From JAJDXW01 sp965214795 (GTDB taxonomy: Bacteria > Pseudomonadota > Gammaproteobacteria > HK1), in assembly GCA_965214795.1 (NCBI GenBank), contig OZ243976.1:5084001-5148000 (forward strand): a stretch of DNA of 64,000 nucleotides, in the 5' to 3' direction. The notes beneath the pieces were generated by a model. The model saw nothing but the letters and a program-made list of their open reading frames with translations. It did no database searches and was not told where the DNA came from. Position 1 is the first letter of the stretch; every line of letters begins with the position of its first letter. The position numbers were made by a program, and so were the translations under genes. This document shows positions 1 through 9,095 of the stretch, piece after piece.

Positions 1-2
1 TG

Positions 3-536
3 GCCGAATGTCTTCTGTCGGACGACGATGCACGAGAAATCTGTTGGCCGTGGAATCTCATACGCGACCGTCGCACACCAAGGGCAAGTCTGCCGGGTGC
101 CGATCTTGTCGGCTTCTGCAAGAAGAACGAGGCGGTCCTCTTGCTCTTCGGGGAGGTGAAGACATCATCCGACAAGAACACTCCCCCCAATGTCATGGGC
201 GGCAGTGGAGGCATGGCGTGGCAATTGAAGGACGAAGCAACGCGCCTTGACATCCACCATGCGCTACTGAAGTGGCTTCACTCACGATGCAAATCTGGCA
301 AGCACCGGGAACTTTATAAGGCGGCGGTTCAGCGCTACATCCAGTCGCAAGGAAAGGAAATCCTTCTCGTCGGGGTTCTTCTTCGCGATACCAGACCCTG
401 TGAACTGGACGTGACTGCCCGGGCCAAGTTCCTCGCTGGAAGTCTTTACAGCCCGACACACATTGAAATTACGGCCTGGTATCTTCCCGTCCCGGTAAAG
501 GACTGGCCAGCTTTGCTTCATGGGGGTGCATCATGA
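3..536 (+). CDS. hamA: HamA-like nuclease (Hachiman), C-terminal part, 5' end outside window
   Basis: The frame is open to the left edge of the window, so only the last ~177 residues are present and the start codon lies upstream. About 30 residues in, the segment GADLVGFC is followed by LLLFGEVKTSSD. This D-(n)-ExK spacing is what a PD-(D/E)xK nuclease core looks like, and it resembles the C-terminal domain of HamA (DUF1837). A GGSGGMAWQL segment follows. The stop codon overlaps the start of the helicase gene (ATGA), so the two are translationally coupled. In Hachiman systems HamA is the DNA-degrading effector and HamB the helicase partner that holds it in check and senses phage DNA; that role is known for the family and inferred here. 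The alternative is another helicase-associated nuclease such as an AbpA-like protein. The missing N-terminus prevents a firm call. Confidence 0.6.
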   Translation, partial: AECLLSDDDAREICWPWNLIRDRRTPRASLPGADLVGFCKKNEAVLLLFGEVKTSSDKNTPPNVMGGSGGMAWQLKDEATRLDIHHALLKWLHSRCKSGKHRELYKAAVQRYIQSQGKEILLVGVLLRDTRPCELDVTARAKFLAGSLYSPTHIEITAWYLPVPVKDWPALLHGGAS

Positions 537-3500
537 CAGCAAGCACCTGGCTCCGAACGTCGATTGGCGAGGATCGACTTCACCGCACATCAACCGAGGC
601 AAGTCGACGCAGGCTCAGGCATGCCTTCGGATCAGCGGATGACAACACAAGTGACCAGGAACTCGCATTCGTCACCAACGCCCTTGAGCTGGAACTGTTC
701 GATGTCATGGAGGACGATGATCTCGTAGACGACCGCCGCGTTGCGGCATCCGGAACGTTTCAGATCGCCAGGACCCTGGCATGGCCTGAGGAACCGGTAG
801 CGGCAGCACAATGGCTCGTAAGACTGGGGTGTATCGCAGCGCTGGGCGACCGCTTGGCCGATTTCCGTCGTATCGTAACGGAGCGCGACCACCCAGCCCT
901 TCCGCTCGATTCACCTGATTGGGGAATTCGGGTCTGGTCTTCGGTCCTGGACATGTGGCTGCGTCTCCTGAGGAAGGAGGGATGGGATGACCTTGATGCT
1001 GTTAATGAACGAATCGTCGCAATCCGTGAAGCTCAGAGGGCAATCGAGCCTGGATTCCTGAAGGAAGCCGAGGCACGTATGGACGTGCGCCCGGCCTGGA
1101 AACTCATGGCGCACTACCATATGGCGAAGGCCGCAGAGATTCTGGGCGCCTACCTCGGCCAAGGCTCAGTCGACGGGCACTTCGACATCCGAGAGCAACT
1201 CCAGGCGCAGTTTGACCGAGCGATCAGAACTTCAGCTCGCGGACGCCTGATCGAGCAAGAGGCAATGTCGCGGCTTCTGGCTCGGGCCGCAAGTGTGATG
1301 GTCGAGAGCAGCATCTGGACCGTCACCCGTGCGGTAAACACCAGGGTTACTCGATTCGTTGAGTCGCTAACCGACCGCGAACGAGGACGCCCGATCTTCG
1401 AGATGCTGCCACCCCAAAGACGGACACTTCGAGAAGAAGGCTTGCTTGGCTCAGGTCATCGATCCGTCGTGGTGAGCCTGCCGACTTCGAGCGGCAAGAC
1501 ATTCATCGCGGAGTTTCGGATCCTCCAGGCGCTGAATCAGTTCGACCAGGAGTATGGCTGGGTGGCCTACTTGGCTCCCACGCGGGCCCTTGTGAATCAG
1601 CTAGCTTCGCGCCTGCGCCGAGACTTCGCATACCTCGGGATCGTCGTCGAGAAAGTGAGCCCGGCGCTGGAAGTTGATGGTCTCGAGGCCGGGATGCTCA
1701 CGGAGGCCGACCGAGCCCAGCAGTTCCGCATCCTCGTGACCACTCCCGAGAAGCTGGACCTGATGCTTCGCGGGGGATGGGAAGAGAAAATCGGCCGTCC
1801 CCTCACGCTGGTCGTCGTGGACGAGGCACATGGCCTGTCCTCCGAAAACCGCGGACTCAAGCTCGAGCTGCTTCTTGCGACAATCAACCGGGAATGCCGC
1901 AACGCGCAGTTCCTACTGTTGACGCCGTTCATCCACAATGGCGCGGAGATCGCACGCTGGCTTTCTCCCGACAGCAACAAGAGTATAGAGCTCGGTATCG
2001 ACTGGAGCCCGAACGATCGTGTCGTCGCTATCGCACGCCCCATGCGGGGAGACAAACGAGGTGACTTTACCGTCCGACTTGTTACACAACATACCACTCA
2101 CAATACTCTGAGTGTGCCGGAGGCGCTTGAATTCAGCGAACGGAGACCGCTGGACCTCTCTTGGTCCGATGTTTCTAGATCGCCCGGAAAACTGGCGGCC
2201 GCGACAGCACAGATCCTGCAGCGCAGAGGTACTGTCGTCGTGCTGATCGACAAGCCACGCAACAGCTGGGGCGTGGCGTCTTCCTTCAAGGTAGACGGAA
2301 ATCGCGTCGAGGAAGACAGTGTGGATATCAGGCACATTCAGAGTTTCCTGGTCGATGAAATGGGCGTGGACTTTCCGCTGACTACTCTCCTTGAGTACGG
2401 AGTCGGCGTTCATCACTCCGGTCTCTCCGAAGACACGCGCAGGCTCGTCGAGTGGCTGACCGAACATGGAAAGCTAAAGGCACTGGTTGCGACAACGACG
2501 ATTGCGCAGGGTGTCAACTTCCCTGTCTCCGGCGTTGTGTTCGCAAGCCATCAATACCCATACGGCCAGGACATGCCGCCCGAGGACTTTTGGAATATCG
2601 CGGGCCGAGCCGGTCGCGTGGGCCAAGGGGATCTCGGTGTTGTTGCACTTGCGGCCCAGGATGATGACAAACAGCGGAGGCTGGAGAAGTTCATCGGCCG
2701 CTCTGTCGGAGCACTGAACTCGACGCTGATCGACATGGTGAAGGCAGCGGCCGAAACGGGCTTACTGCTTCGCCTGGAGTCTCTATCGCATCAACCCGGC
2801 TGGTCTTCCTTTGTCCAGTACCTCGCTCACACCTACCGTCAGATCGGGGACCACGAACAGTTCGTAGCGCAGGTCGAGCAAGTGCTGCGTGGAACGCTGG
2901 GCTTTCAAGCACTCCGCAAGAGTCACGAAAGCTGGGCCGACACGTTGGTGCAAGGCGTATCAGCATACGCTGAACGTATCAAAGGGAAACCCCTCAGTCT
3001 TGTCGACGCCACCGGGTTCTCTTGGGAGTCCGTCAACGCCACGCTGGCGAAACTCGGACAGGAGAAGCTGCCGGAGGACGTCTGGTCGCCCGAGTTGTTT
3101 GCAGGTCGCCGAGATGACCTTCGACGCATGATGGGCTTGCTGCTGCAGGTGCCAGAGCTTCGAGATCCACTCAGGGATGTGACGGGAGGAATGAGATCGG
3201 ATGGGGACATGCTTGCGCGAATCATCTGCGACTGGGTGTGGGGGCGACCGCTCACCGAGATGGCCATCGATTATTTCAGCCGACCCATCAGCGAAGAGAA
3301 CGGCGAAGCGACCACGGACCCTGTCGCCGCAATGACTCAGTGCTGTCGATGTGTGTTTGGGAGACTAACCCAGACCGCATCATGGGGGCTCTCTGCGCTT
3401 CAGTCCCTCACGCTGGGGAGCGCCTTTGATGAGCTGTCCCCCGACGAGCAACGAAGCCTCCGCAACCTGCCGGCACGAGTGTACTACGGCGTCAACACCG

Positions 3501-3706
3501 ACGAAGCCGTAGCGCTCAGGCTGCTGGGAGTGCCCAGGACGGCGGCACCGGCGCTTGCTACGGAACTCACCATCAAGTCGAACGAGCCTCTCCATCAAAT
3601 CCGCAATCGGCTTCACGCGGCCGATGTGGACAGGTGGACGAAGGCGATGGGCGAACGTGGGGCCAGCTACCACCGAGTCTGGTCCATCATAGAGGGAGAT
3701 AGATAA
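533..3706 (+). CDS. hamB: HamB-like superfamily 2 helicase (Hachiman)
   Basis: A 1057-residue DExH helicase. Residues ~1-300 are an alpha-helical N-terminal region without a recognised motif. The ATPase core follows: motif I LPTSSGKTF at ~315-323, APTRALVNQL (motif Ia) at ~350, DEAH at ~429-432, and in the second RecA domain TTTIAQGVNFP and GRAGRVGQ (motif VI) at ~688. A ~330-residue C-terminal region follows, as in Ski2/Lhr-like helicases and HamB. The start overlaps the stop of the nuclease gene by four bases, the usual hamA-hamB arrangement. Expected role: ATP-driven DNA helicase that releases or activates the HamA nuclease when phage DNA is processed. All core motifs look intact. The gene is followed directly by a decayed hsdS, so it sits in a defence cluster. 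The helicase call is certain from the motifs; the Hachiman assignment is an inference from the pair. Confidence 0.72.
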   Translation: MTASTWLRTSIGEDRLHRTSTEASRRRLRHAFGSADDNTSDQELAFVTNALELELFDVMEDDDLVDDRRVAASGTFQIARTLAWPEEPVAAAQWLVRLGCIAALGDRLADFRRIVTERDHPALPLDSPDWGIRVWSSVLDMWLRLLRKEGWDDLDAVNERIVAIREAQRAIEPGFLKEAEARMDVRPAWKLMAHYHMAKAAEILGAYLGQGSVDGHFDIREQLQAQFDRAIRTSARGRLIEQEAMSRLLARAASVMVESSIWTVTRAVNTRVTRFVESLTDRERGRPIFEMLPPQRRTLREEGLLGSGHRSVVVSLPTSSGKTFIAEFRILQALNQFDQEYGWVAYLAPTRALVNQLASRLRRDFAYLGIVVEKVSPALEVDGLEAGMLTEADRAQQFRILVTTPEKLDLMLRGGWEEKIGRPLTLVVVDEAHGLSSENRGLKLELLLATINRECRNAQFLLLTPFIHNGAEIARWLSPDSNKSIELGIDWSPNDRVVAIARPMRGDKRGDFTVRLVTQHTTHNTLSVPEALEFSERRPLDLSWSDVSRSPGKLAAATAQILQRRGTVVVLIDKPRNSWGVASSFKVDGNRVEEDSVDIRHIQSFLVDEMGVDFPLTTLLEYGVGVHHSGLSEDTRRLVEWLTEHGKLKALVATTTIAQGVNFPVSGVVFASHQYPYGQDMPPEDFWNIAGRAGRVGQGDLGVVALAAQDDDKQRRLEKFIGRSVGALNSTLIDMVKAAAETGLLLRLESLSHQPGWSSFVQYLAHTYRQIGDHEQFVAQVEQVLRGTLGFQALRKSHESWADTLVQGVSAYAERIKGKPLSLVDATGFSWESVNATLAKLGQEKLPEDVWSPELFAGRRDDLRRMMGLLLQVPELRDPLRDVTGGMRSDGDMLARIICDWVWGRPLTEMAIDYFSRPISEENGEATTDPVAAMTQCCRCVFGRLTQTASWGLSALQSLTLGSAFDELSPDEQRSLRNLPARVYYGVNTDEAVALRLLGVPRTAAPALATELTIKSNEPLHQIRNRLHAADVDRWTKAMGERGASYHRVWSIIEGDR

Positions 3707-3711
3707 CCGCA

Positions 3712-4190
3712 CATTTCAAACCCTACCCCGAGATGAAGGACTCCGGCATTGAGTGGCTGGGGGAAGTGCCGGGGTATTGGGAGATTCGGCGACTGAAGCA
3801 CTGGTTGAAATTAATCAGGGTATTCTTTCTGAAATGACCGATTCCGACTATGAATTTGATTATCTCGATATTGGATCTGTAGGAACCGGCCGGCTTACTA
3901 CCGGTACGAAACGAATTCAGTTCGCGGTTGCTCCTTCAAGAGCAAGGCGCATCGTTCGGGCAGGCGATACGATCATTTCTACTGTTGGAATTTACCTGAA
4001 ATCTATTTGGCACACAGAAAAGCCGGTCAACAATCTTATTGCTTCCAATCGACGCCTGCATTGCCCGCAGCAACCGCGAGATCGAGCTGCTCGGCGAATA
4101 CCGCACCCGCCTGATCGCCGACGTGGTTACCGGCAAGCTGGACGTGCGCGAGGCGGCTACGCTGCCGAAGGTCGACCCTTTTAAGCTGGA
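3712..4190 (+). pseudogene. hsdS: Remnant of type I restriction specificity subunit hsdS
   Basis: Three reading frames in series encode pieces of one HsdS. The first (from 3712) reads MKDSGIEWLGEVPGYWEIRR, the classic HsdS amino-terminal signature before a target recognition domain. After a one-base slip near 3800 the second frame continues with EINQGILSEMTDSDYEFDY and a TRD-like stretch. Near 4040 it jumps to a third frame with DACIARSNREIELLGEYR and RLIADVVTGKLDVREAA, the conserved coiled-coil end of HsdS. Intact HsdS is ~400 residues, and here the middle and most of TRD2 are missing. No hsdM or hsdR is nearby. The gene is therefore dead: an internal deletion plus frameshifts. It begins only 5 bases after hamB ends. 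Confidence 0.85.
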
Positions 4191-4784
4191 GACGCAGGAG
4201 GAATTACGGTGGATGTGTACGCTGCCGCGAGTACGATGTCCGGTGCACACGAGGACCTCGGGCGTACCGAACGTATTTCCTTCGCTGCCTTCAGGCTGGC
4301 GGTGGCGCACAACGCCCGGCGCCGGCCCTTCTTCGCCACCGCCGGCGCCTCGCCGGGCGAGGAGTGGATGTCGCGTCGTCGAACGCCTCGATCCGCCCGG
4401 CGACGCAGGTGTCGTCGGCGACTCCGGCGTCGGAAAAATGCGTGAAGAACGTGGACGCCGTGTTGCCGGGTAGTATCGCAACCGCCGTCGTCATGGTGCC
4501 GTCTCCATCGTATCGGTGATTGGAAACGGCGGGGCGCCCTCCCCCCGGACATCCGCCCGCCGCCCCGCTTCCGGCCAACCTCACGACTCTCGGCGAAAGG
4601 GGGCACGGCCACGGCGCTGGTGGCAAAGAGATCCCATGACAGCGGTGCAGAGCCCGTGTCACATGGATGGTGGCCGACCGACGGCATCGCCGTGCGAGGC
4701 GGCGTTCGGCGATTTGATTAATCCAGCACTCAGTGCTATATCATGCCCGCATGATGGAAAACGCACTCGGGGTCTGGATTACGC
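4191..4784. other. Gene-poor stretch, no recognised gene
   Basis: About 600 bases of GC-rich, low-complexity sequence. Short open frames exist on both strands. The best is a minus-strand one around 4300-4500 with TTAVAILPGNTASTFF, but it dissolves into arginine-rich shadow sequence. I could not assign a gene, RNA or repeat to it. Confidence 0.5.
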
Positions 4785-5150
4785 ACGTTCAAGACCAAGC
4801 CTTTTGCGTGTTTCGCCCGTCGCGAGGGGATCGAGGATCGGGCGCTGTGTGACGCCGTAGAGCGCATCGCGAAGGGACTGGTCGACGCCGACCTCGGCGC
4901 GGTATCATCAAGCAGCGCATCGCCCGGCCGGGTCAGGGCAGGTCTGGAGGCGTGCGGGCGATCCTGGTGCTGTGCCGGAGGGAGCGCGCGTTCTTCATAC
5001 ACGGGTTTGCGAAGAGCGATCGGGAGAATCTTCGGCACACCGAACTCGAGGCGCTGCGGGCGCTGGCCGACCGGATGCTTGGGCTGGATGAGGCCGGCCT
5101 TGAAGCGATGTTGGCGAACAGGACAATCGGCGAGGTGATCTGCGATGGCC
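4785..5150 (+). pseudogene. HigB/RelE-type toxin, inactivated (start codon lost and frameshift)
   Basis: The translation TFKTKPFACFARREGIEDRA opens a typical RelE-superfamily (DUF1044-type) toxin of ~120 residues, but the first codon is ACG where the family has ATG, and no in-frame start lies just upstream. Near 4905 one base is missing: the frame must shift to read GIIKQRIARPGQGRSGGVRA and ILVLCRRERAFFIHGFAKSD, the conserved core and end of the toxin. The family is an mRNA interferase controlled by the neighbouring HTH antitoxin. Two independent lesions make a functional toxin unlikely. The tail overlaps the antitoxin start at 5145, as in intact operons. Confidence 0.8.
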
Positions 5151-5462
5151 AAGCAGTACGGGAGCGAGGTACTGGCGTCGGTGCACGAGACGGCGCTCGG
5201 CATGGCGGAAGCGGACGTGATGTCCAAGCGGACGATGAAGGCGTTCGACGAGACGTGCCTGACGCCGGTCGAGGAGATGACGCCGGAGGACATCCGCGCG
5301 CTTCGGCTGGGGGAGAATGCGAGCCAAGCGGTGTTCGCCCGTTACCTCAACGTGACCACAGGTCTGGTGAGCCAATGGGAGCGCGGTGAAAAACGCCCTC
5401 GCGGTGCCTCGCTGAAGCTGCTGACGCTGGTGGCGAAGCACGGTCTCGGGTCGGTGGCGTGA
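5145..5462 (+). CDS. HTH-type antitoxin / transcriptional regulator
   Basis: An intact 105-residue protein. The first half resembles the amino-terminal tail of antitoxins partnered with DUF1044 toxins (GSEVLASVHETALGMAE). The second half is a Cro/CI helix-turn-helix: EDIRALRLGENASQAVFARY followed by LNVTTGLVSQWERGEKRPRG. In such modules it binds the toxin and represses its own promoter. Here the toxin reading frame upstream is broken, so the antitoxin survives alone and may act only as a regulator. The start was chosen at the ATG overlapping the end of the toxin remnant. Confidence 0.8.
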   Translation: MAKQYGSEVLASVHETALGMAEADVMSKRTMKAFDETCLTPVEEMTPEDIRALRLGENASQAVFARYLNVTTGLVSQWERGEKRPRGASLKLLTLVAKHGLGSVA

Positions 5463-5677
5463 GATTTCGCCGCCCGGGCCGAGGGTTTACGCTGTAGAAG
5501 GCCCCCCGACAGGGCTGTGCGTGGCCGCGGCTCCGGCCTCAAGCGGGTCATCTGCACCGCCCTCATCGGCCGCCCGGTGCGGCCCGCCCCCGGAGGGGAA
5601 CGCAGCTCGACGAATGGCCTCCTCCCGGCGCGGACGGGCGTTCCGCAGGCCGCGCCGGGACCGGACCGTTCCCGGTC

Positions 5678-5773
5678 GACTGGCGAAATGGTATCGTAGA
5701 GACTGGCGAAACGGTATCGCAGAGATTGGCGAAACGGTAGTGTGGATAGAGACGAAACGGTAGTGTGAAGATA
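5678..5773 (+). repeat. Tandem ~23-bp direct repeat upstream of the DUF4143 ATPase gene
   Basis: Four head-to-tail units begin at 5678, 5701, 5724 and 5751. Units 1 and 2 are 23 bp (core GACTGGCGAAACGGTATCG) and differ at only two positions. Unit 3 is 27 bp and unit 4 is shortened at its start, sharing the core CGAAACGGTAGTGTG. They end about 30 bases before the GTG start of the downstream ATPase, where iteron-like regulator sites or a promoter would lie. The rest of the 340-base intergenic gap (5463-5677) shows nothing recognisable. The function is unknown; a binding-site array is an inference from position and spacing. Confidence 0.75.
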
Positions 5774-5804
5774 GTGGAACGGATGGCGGCGAGGTGCGGT
5801 CGAG

Positions 5805-7079
5805 GTGAAGTACCGACGGCGCGTGGTGGATACGGAGCTCGACGAACTGATGTCCGAGCTGCCGGCCATTGCGCTGGAAGGTCCTCGCGGGGTGGGCAAG
5901 ACCGCCACTGCGGAGCGGTGGACGCGGACCGCGCATTACCTGGACGACCCGGCACAGCGGGCGGTGGCCGAAGCCGACCCGGCCCGGATGCTGTCGGGGG
6001 ACCCGCCCGTGCTGATCGACGAATGGCAGCGGGTCCCGGGGGTCTGGGATGCCGTGCGGCGAGCGGTGGACCGAGGATGCCCTCCGGGGAGCTACCTGCT
6101 GACGGGTTCCGCGGGGCCGGTCACGCCTCCGTCACATTCGGGGGCGGGCCGGATCGTAACGTTGCGGATGCGTCCGATGTCGTTGTCCGAGCGCGGGTGT
6201 GGGCAGCCCACGGTGAGCCTTTCGGAGCTGTTGCGGGGCGGCGGGCGGGCCGAAGTGTCGGGAAGCACGGAAGTATCCCTCGGGGACTATGTGTGGGAGA
6301 TCGTGCGTTCCGGCCTGCCGGGGATCCGGGGGCTCGGGGGCCGGGCGCTGCGGCGGCAACTGGATGGTTACCTGTGGCGTATCGTGGACACCGACTTCCG
6401 GGAGCAGGGGCATGCCGTCCGCCGCCCCGAGGCGCTGGCGCGCTGGATGGCGGCCTATGCGGCGGCGACCGCCACGCCGGCGTCCTACGAGACCATCCGC
6501 GACGCGGCGAGCGGAGGCGCGGGTGACAAGCCTTCGAAGACCACCACCCAGCCCTACCGCGAGGTCCTGGAACGGCTGTGGGTCGTCGACCCGGTGCCGG
6601 CTTGGCTGCCCACCCGCAACCGGCTGAACCGGCTGGGCCAGCCGCCGAAGCATCACCTGGCCGATCCCGCGCTGGCGGCGCGTGCGCTGGGCCTGGACGA
6701 GAGCGCCTTGCTGAGCGGGAAGGGACCCGCGCCGCAGGTTCCCCGCGAAGGAACGTTGCTGGGACATCTGTTCGAATCGCTGGTGACTGTGGGCATACGG
6801 GTCTTCGCCCAGGCCGGCGAGGCCCGGGTCGGACATTTGCGGACGCACGGTGGAAGGCAGGAGGTCGACCTGATCGTGGAGCGAGCCGACCGGCGGGTGG
6901 CGGCCTTCGAGGTGAAGTTGGGCGGGGTGGTGGAGGACGCCGACGTCAAACACCTGCTGTGGTTGCGTCGGCAACTTGGAGACGACCTGCTGGATGCGGC
7001 CGTGGTCCACACCGGCCCGCAGGCCTATCGGCGCGCGGACGGCATCGCCGTGATCCCCGCCGCGCTGCTTGGGGCATGA
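5805..7079 (+). CDS. DUF4143 / AAA_14 family ATP-binding protein
   Basis: A 424-residue ATPase. Walker A is GPRGVGKTA at 26-34, the Walker B-like segment is VLIDEWQRVP at 69-78, and the sensor-like LLTGSA follows: the standard AAA_14 amino-terminal half. The carboxy-terminal half is DUF4143, with VDLIVERADRRVAAFEVKLG near 350-372, a PD-(D/E)xK-like fold, and the usual ending VHTGPQAYRRADGIAVIPAA. The start is a GTG preceded by a short GAGGT-like site. These proteins are common, often horizontally moved and of unclear role; some occur near toxin-antitoxin and defence genes, as here. Length and motifs look complete. Fragments of a second, scrambled family member lie at 22.0 and 23.3 kb. Confidence 0.85.
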   Translation: MKYRRRVVDTELDELMSELPAIALEGPRGVGKTATAERWTRTAHYLDDPAQRAVAEADPARMLSGDPPVLIDEWQRVPGVWDAVRRAVDRGCPPGSYLLTGSAGPVTPPSHSGAGRIVTLRMRPMSLSERGCGQPTVSLSELLRGGGRAEVSGSTEVSLGDYVWEIVRSGLPGIRGLGGRALRRQLDGYLWRIVDTDFREQGHAVRRPEALARWMAAYAAATATPASYETIRDAASGGAGDKPSKTTTQPYREVLERLWVVDPVPAWLPTRNRLNRLGQPPKHHLADPALAARALGLDESALLSGKGPAPQVPREGTLLGHLFESLVTVGIRVFAQAGEARVGHLRTHGGRQEVDLIVERADRRVAAFEVKLGGVVEDADVKHLLWLRRQLGDDLLDAAVVHTGPQAYRRADGIAVIPAALLGA

Positions 7080-7144
7080 ACGCCCTCTCGTTCTCATGCG
7101 GCCGAATCTCCGAAAACGGACAATGGCCCCGATGAACCAATGAC

Positions 7145-7855
7145 TTACGTCGATATCTGTCCCGGAAGTCCGGACCGGCCCCGTTCATGCGGAGCATCGG
7201 CGGCGAGCTTCCCGTCGCGAAGGAGCAGCCGGCGGTCGGCGGCCGCAGCGGCTTCCGGGCTGTGGGTCACCATGAGAACGCTCGTGCCGAGCCGCCCGCG
7301 CAGGTCGCGGAGCAACTCGATGACCGACGCGGCCGCGTGATCGTCGAGACTGCCGGTCGGCTCGTCGGCGAGGAGCAGGCCGGGACCGTGGACCACCGCG
7401 CGGGCGATGGCGACCCGCTGCATCTCTCCCCCCGAGAGCTGGTGGGGATGGCGATCCGCGAGCGCCGCGACCCCGACCAGCTCCAGCATCTCGAGGGCCC
7501 GCCCGCGCGGCTTCCGCACACCGGCGAGCTGCAGCGGCAGCTCCACGTTCTCGACCGCGCTCAGGGTCGGCAGCAGTTGCAGGAACTGGAAGACGAAGCC
7601 GATGCGGCGGCGGCGGAGCTCGGTCAGCGCGTCGTCGTCGAGCGTCGAGGTCCGGACCCCTTCGATCTCGACGTGGCCCCTCGTCGGGAGATCGGCCGCT
7701 CCGGCGAGATTGAGAAGGGTCGTCTTGCCGCAGCCGCTCCGCCCGACGACGGCCAGCCACTCGCCCCGGCCGAGGTCCAGGGAAACCCCGTTGAGGGCGG
7801 GAACCCGCTGATCCGAAACGAAGTAGTGCTTCTCTACGTTGCGGAGGCGGAGCAA
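7145..7855 (-). CDS. ABC transporter ATP-binding protein, LolD/MacB type
   Basis: A 236-residue ABC ATPase. Walker A is GRSGCGKTT at 38-46, the Q-loop is FQFLQLLPTLSAVENVELP, the signature is LSGGEMQRVAIARA near 140, and Walker B is LLLADEPTGSLDD near 160, followed by the H-loop VTHS. The LPTLSAVENVELP and DEPTGSLD wording is typical of the LolD/FtsE/MacB group, which energises FtsX-fold permeases moving lipoproteins or efflux substrates. No FtsX-like permease lies beside it in the window, so it is an orphan here or part of a dispersed pair. The start used is a TTG, with no better upstream start in frame. Confidence 0.85.
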   Translation of the reverse strand: MLRLRNVEKHYFVSDQRVPALNGVSLDLGRGEWLAVVGRSGCGKTTLLNLAGAADLPTRGHVEIEGVRTSTLDDDALTELRRRRIGFVFQFLQLLPTLSAVENVELPLQLAGVRKPRGRALEMLELVGVAALADRHPHQLSGGEMQRVAIARAVVHGPGLLLADEPTGSLDDHAAASVIELLRDLRGRLGTSVLMVTHSPEAAAAADRRLLLRDGKLAADAPHERGRSGLPGQIST

Positions 7856-7948
7856 CCTTGCGAACCTTCGATGCGGCGCGAAAAGCTCGCCGACTCCCCG
7901 GCCGGCGGACGCCGATCCGGCGCACGCCGCGGCCGGGCGGCAGCCGAC

Positions 7949-8968
7949 TCAGACGGGGTCGTAGAGGGCGGGCCGCGGTTCGCCGGGAACCGCTTCGGCA
8001 CGGCCCGAGTCGATCGATCTCGCCGCCGCCTCGGCCACCCGCATTGCCGCGTATCCGTCCCAGGCCGTCGGGCCGGTCGCGCCGCCCGCCCGCGCGGCGC
8101 GCACCCACGCCTGCGCCTCGATACGGTAGGCCGTCTCGAACCGCTCGAGCCAGTCGGCCTCGACCACCTGCATCGCCCCCCCGCCCTTGCGCAGAACGGG
8201 GCTCGTGATCGACGGCGTCCGCAGTGTGCCCCGCTCGCCCGAGACTTCCACGACCACCTCGTAGCCGTAGTTCGAATCGAGGTTCACCTCGATCGAGGCG
8301 AGCCCGCCGCGCCGGAACGTGAGTTGGAGGAGCACGAGCCGGGTGCTCTCCGGCCGCTCCGGCTGGTCCACGACGTGGCTCGTGTACACCGATGCGACGT
8401 CGTCCTCCATGAGCCAGCGGGCGGAGTGGATGTCGTGGACCGCGGAGTTGACGATCACGTTGACCGCGGTCCGGGTCTCGGGAACCCGCAAATGGGTGTG
8501 GATGCCGCGAAAGAGGAGCGGGCGGCCGATCTCGCCCGCGTCGATTGCCCCCTTGAGCGCGGTGTGCTGCGGATCGAAGGTGCGCATGAGGCCGACCTGG
8601 ACGAGCTTTCGTCCCCCCGCGACCTCGGCCTCGACGACCCGTTTCGCGTCCTCGATGTCGACACCGAGGGGCTTTTCGCAGAGCACCGGCTTGCCGGCCT
8701 CGATGCAGGCGACGGCAAGATCCGCGTGGGTCGGGTCCGGCGATGCGATGAGCACCGCCTCGACCGCGCCGTCCTGGATGAGGTCCGGTCCGGACGCGAA
8801 GACCTTCGCGCCACCGCACTCCTCGGCGAGCGCCCTCGCACGTTCCTCGTCGAGGTCCATCAGCGCGGCCAACTCCGCTCCGGCGACCCGATGCGCGAGG
8901 TTCCGGGCATGGCGTCCGCCCATTCCTCCCGTTCCGATCACCCCGACGTGCAACGTCCCATCCGCCAC
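7949..8968 (-). CDS. Gfo/Idh/MocA family NAD(P)-dependent oxidoreductase
   Basis: A 339-residue protein starting at a GTG seven bases after GAGGAGGGG; an upstream in-frame start at 8998 is less likely. The amino-terminal Rossmann fold shows GVIGTGGMGGRHARN. The family hallmark EKPLG (catalytic Lys) lies at ~100, followed by the usual C-terminal alpha/beta domain. The family oxidises or epimerises sugars, inositols and related polyols; the substrate cannot be read from the sequence. It lies in the same direction as the HIT, HAD and TANGO2-like genes but with gaps around 100 bases, so co-transcription is uncertain. Confidence 0.88.
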   Translation of the reverse strand: MADGTLHVGVIGTGGMGGRHARNLAHRVAGAELAALMDLDEERARALAEECGGAKVFASGPDLIQDGAVEAVLIASPDPTHADLAVACIEAGKPVLCEKPLGVDIEDAKRVVEAEVAGGRKLVQVGLMRTFDPQHTALKGAIDAGEIGRPLLFRGIHTHLRVPETRTAVNVIVNSAVHDIHSARWLMEDDVASVYTSHVVDQPERPESTRLVLLQLTFRRGGLASIEVNLDSNYGYEVVVEVSGERGTLRTPSITSPVLRKGGGAMQVVEADWLERFETAYRIEAQAWVRAARAGGATGPTAWDGYAAMRVAEAAARSIDSGRAEAVPGEPRPALYDPV

Positions 8969-9095
8969 CGTTTTCCCCTCCTCGGGCTCTCTCCCCACGG
9001 TTGCCCGGAGAATCTGTCACTTCCGAGCGGGCGTGTCCATCCCGCACGGGTCGACGCCAGGGCTCGACAGGGCTCGACAGGGGCGGGGCGCCCCG

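Noticed and set aside
4291..4662. Minus-strand frame with TTAVAILPGNTASTFF
   Set aside because: No family resemblance and quickly becomes Arg-rich; not supported as a gene.
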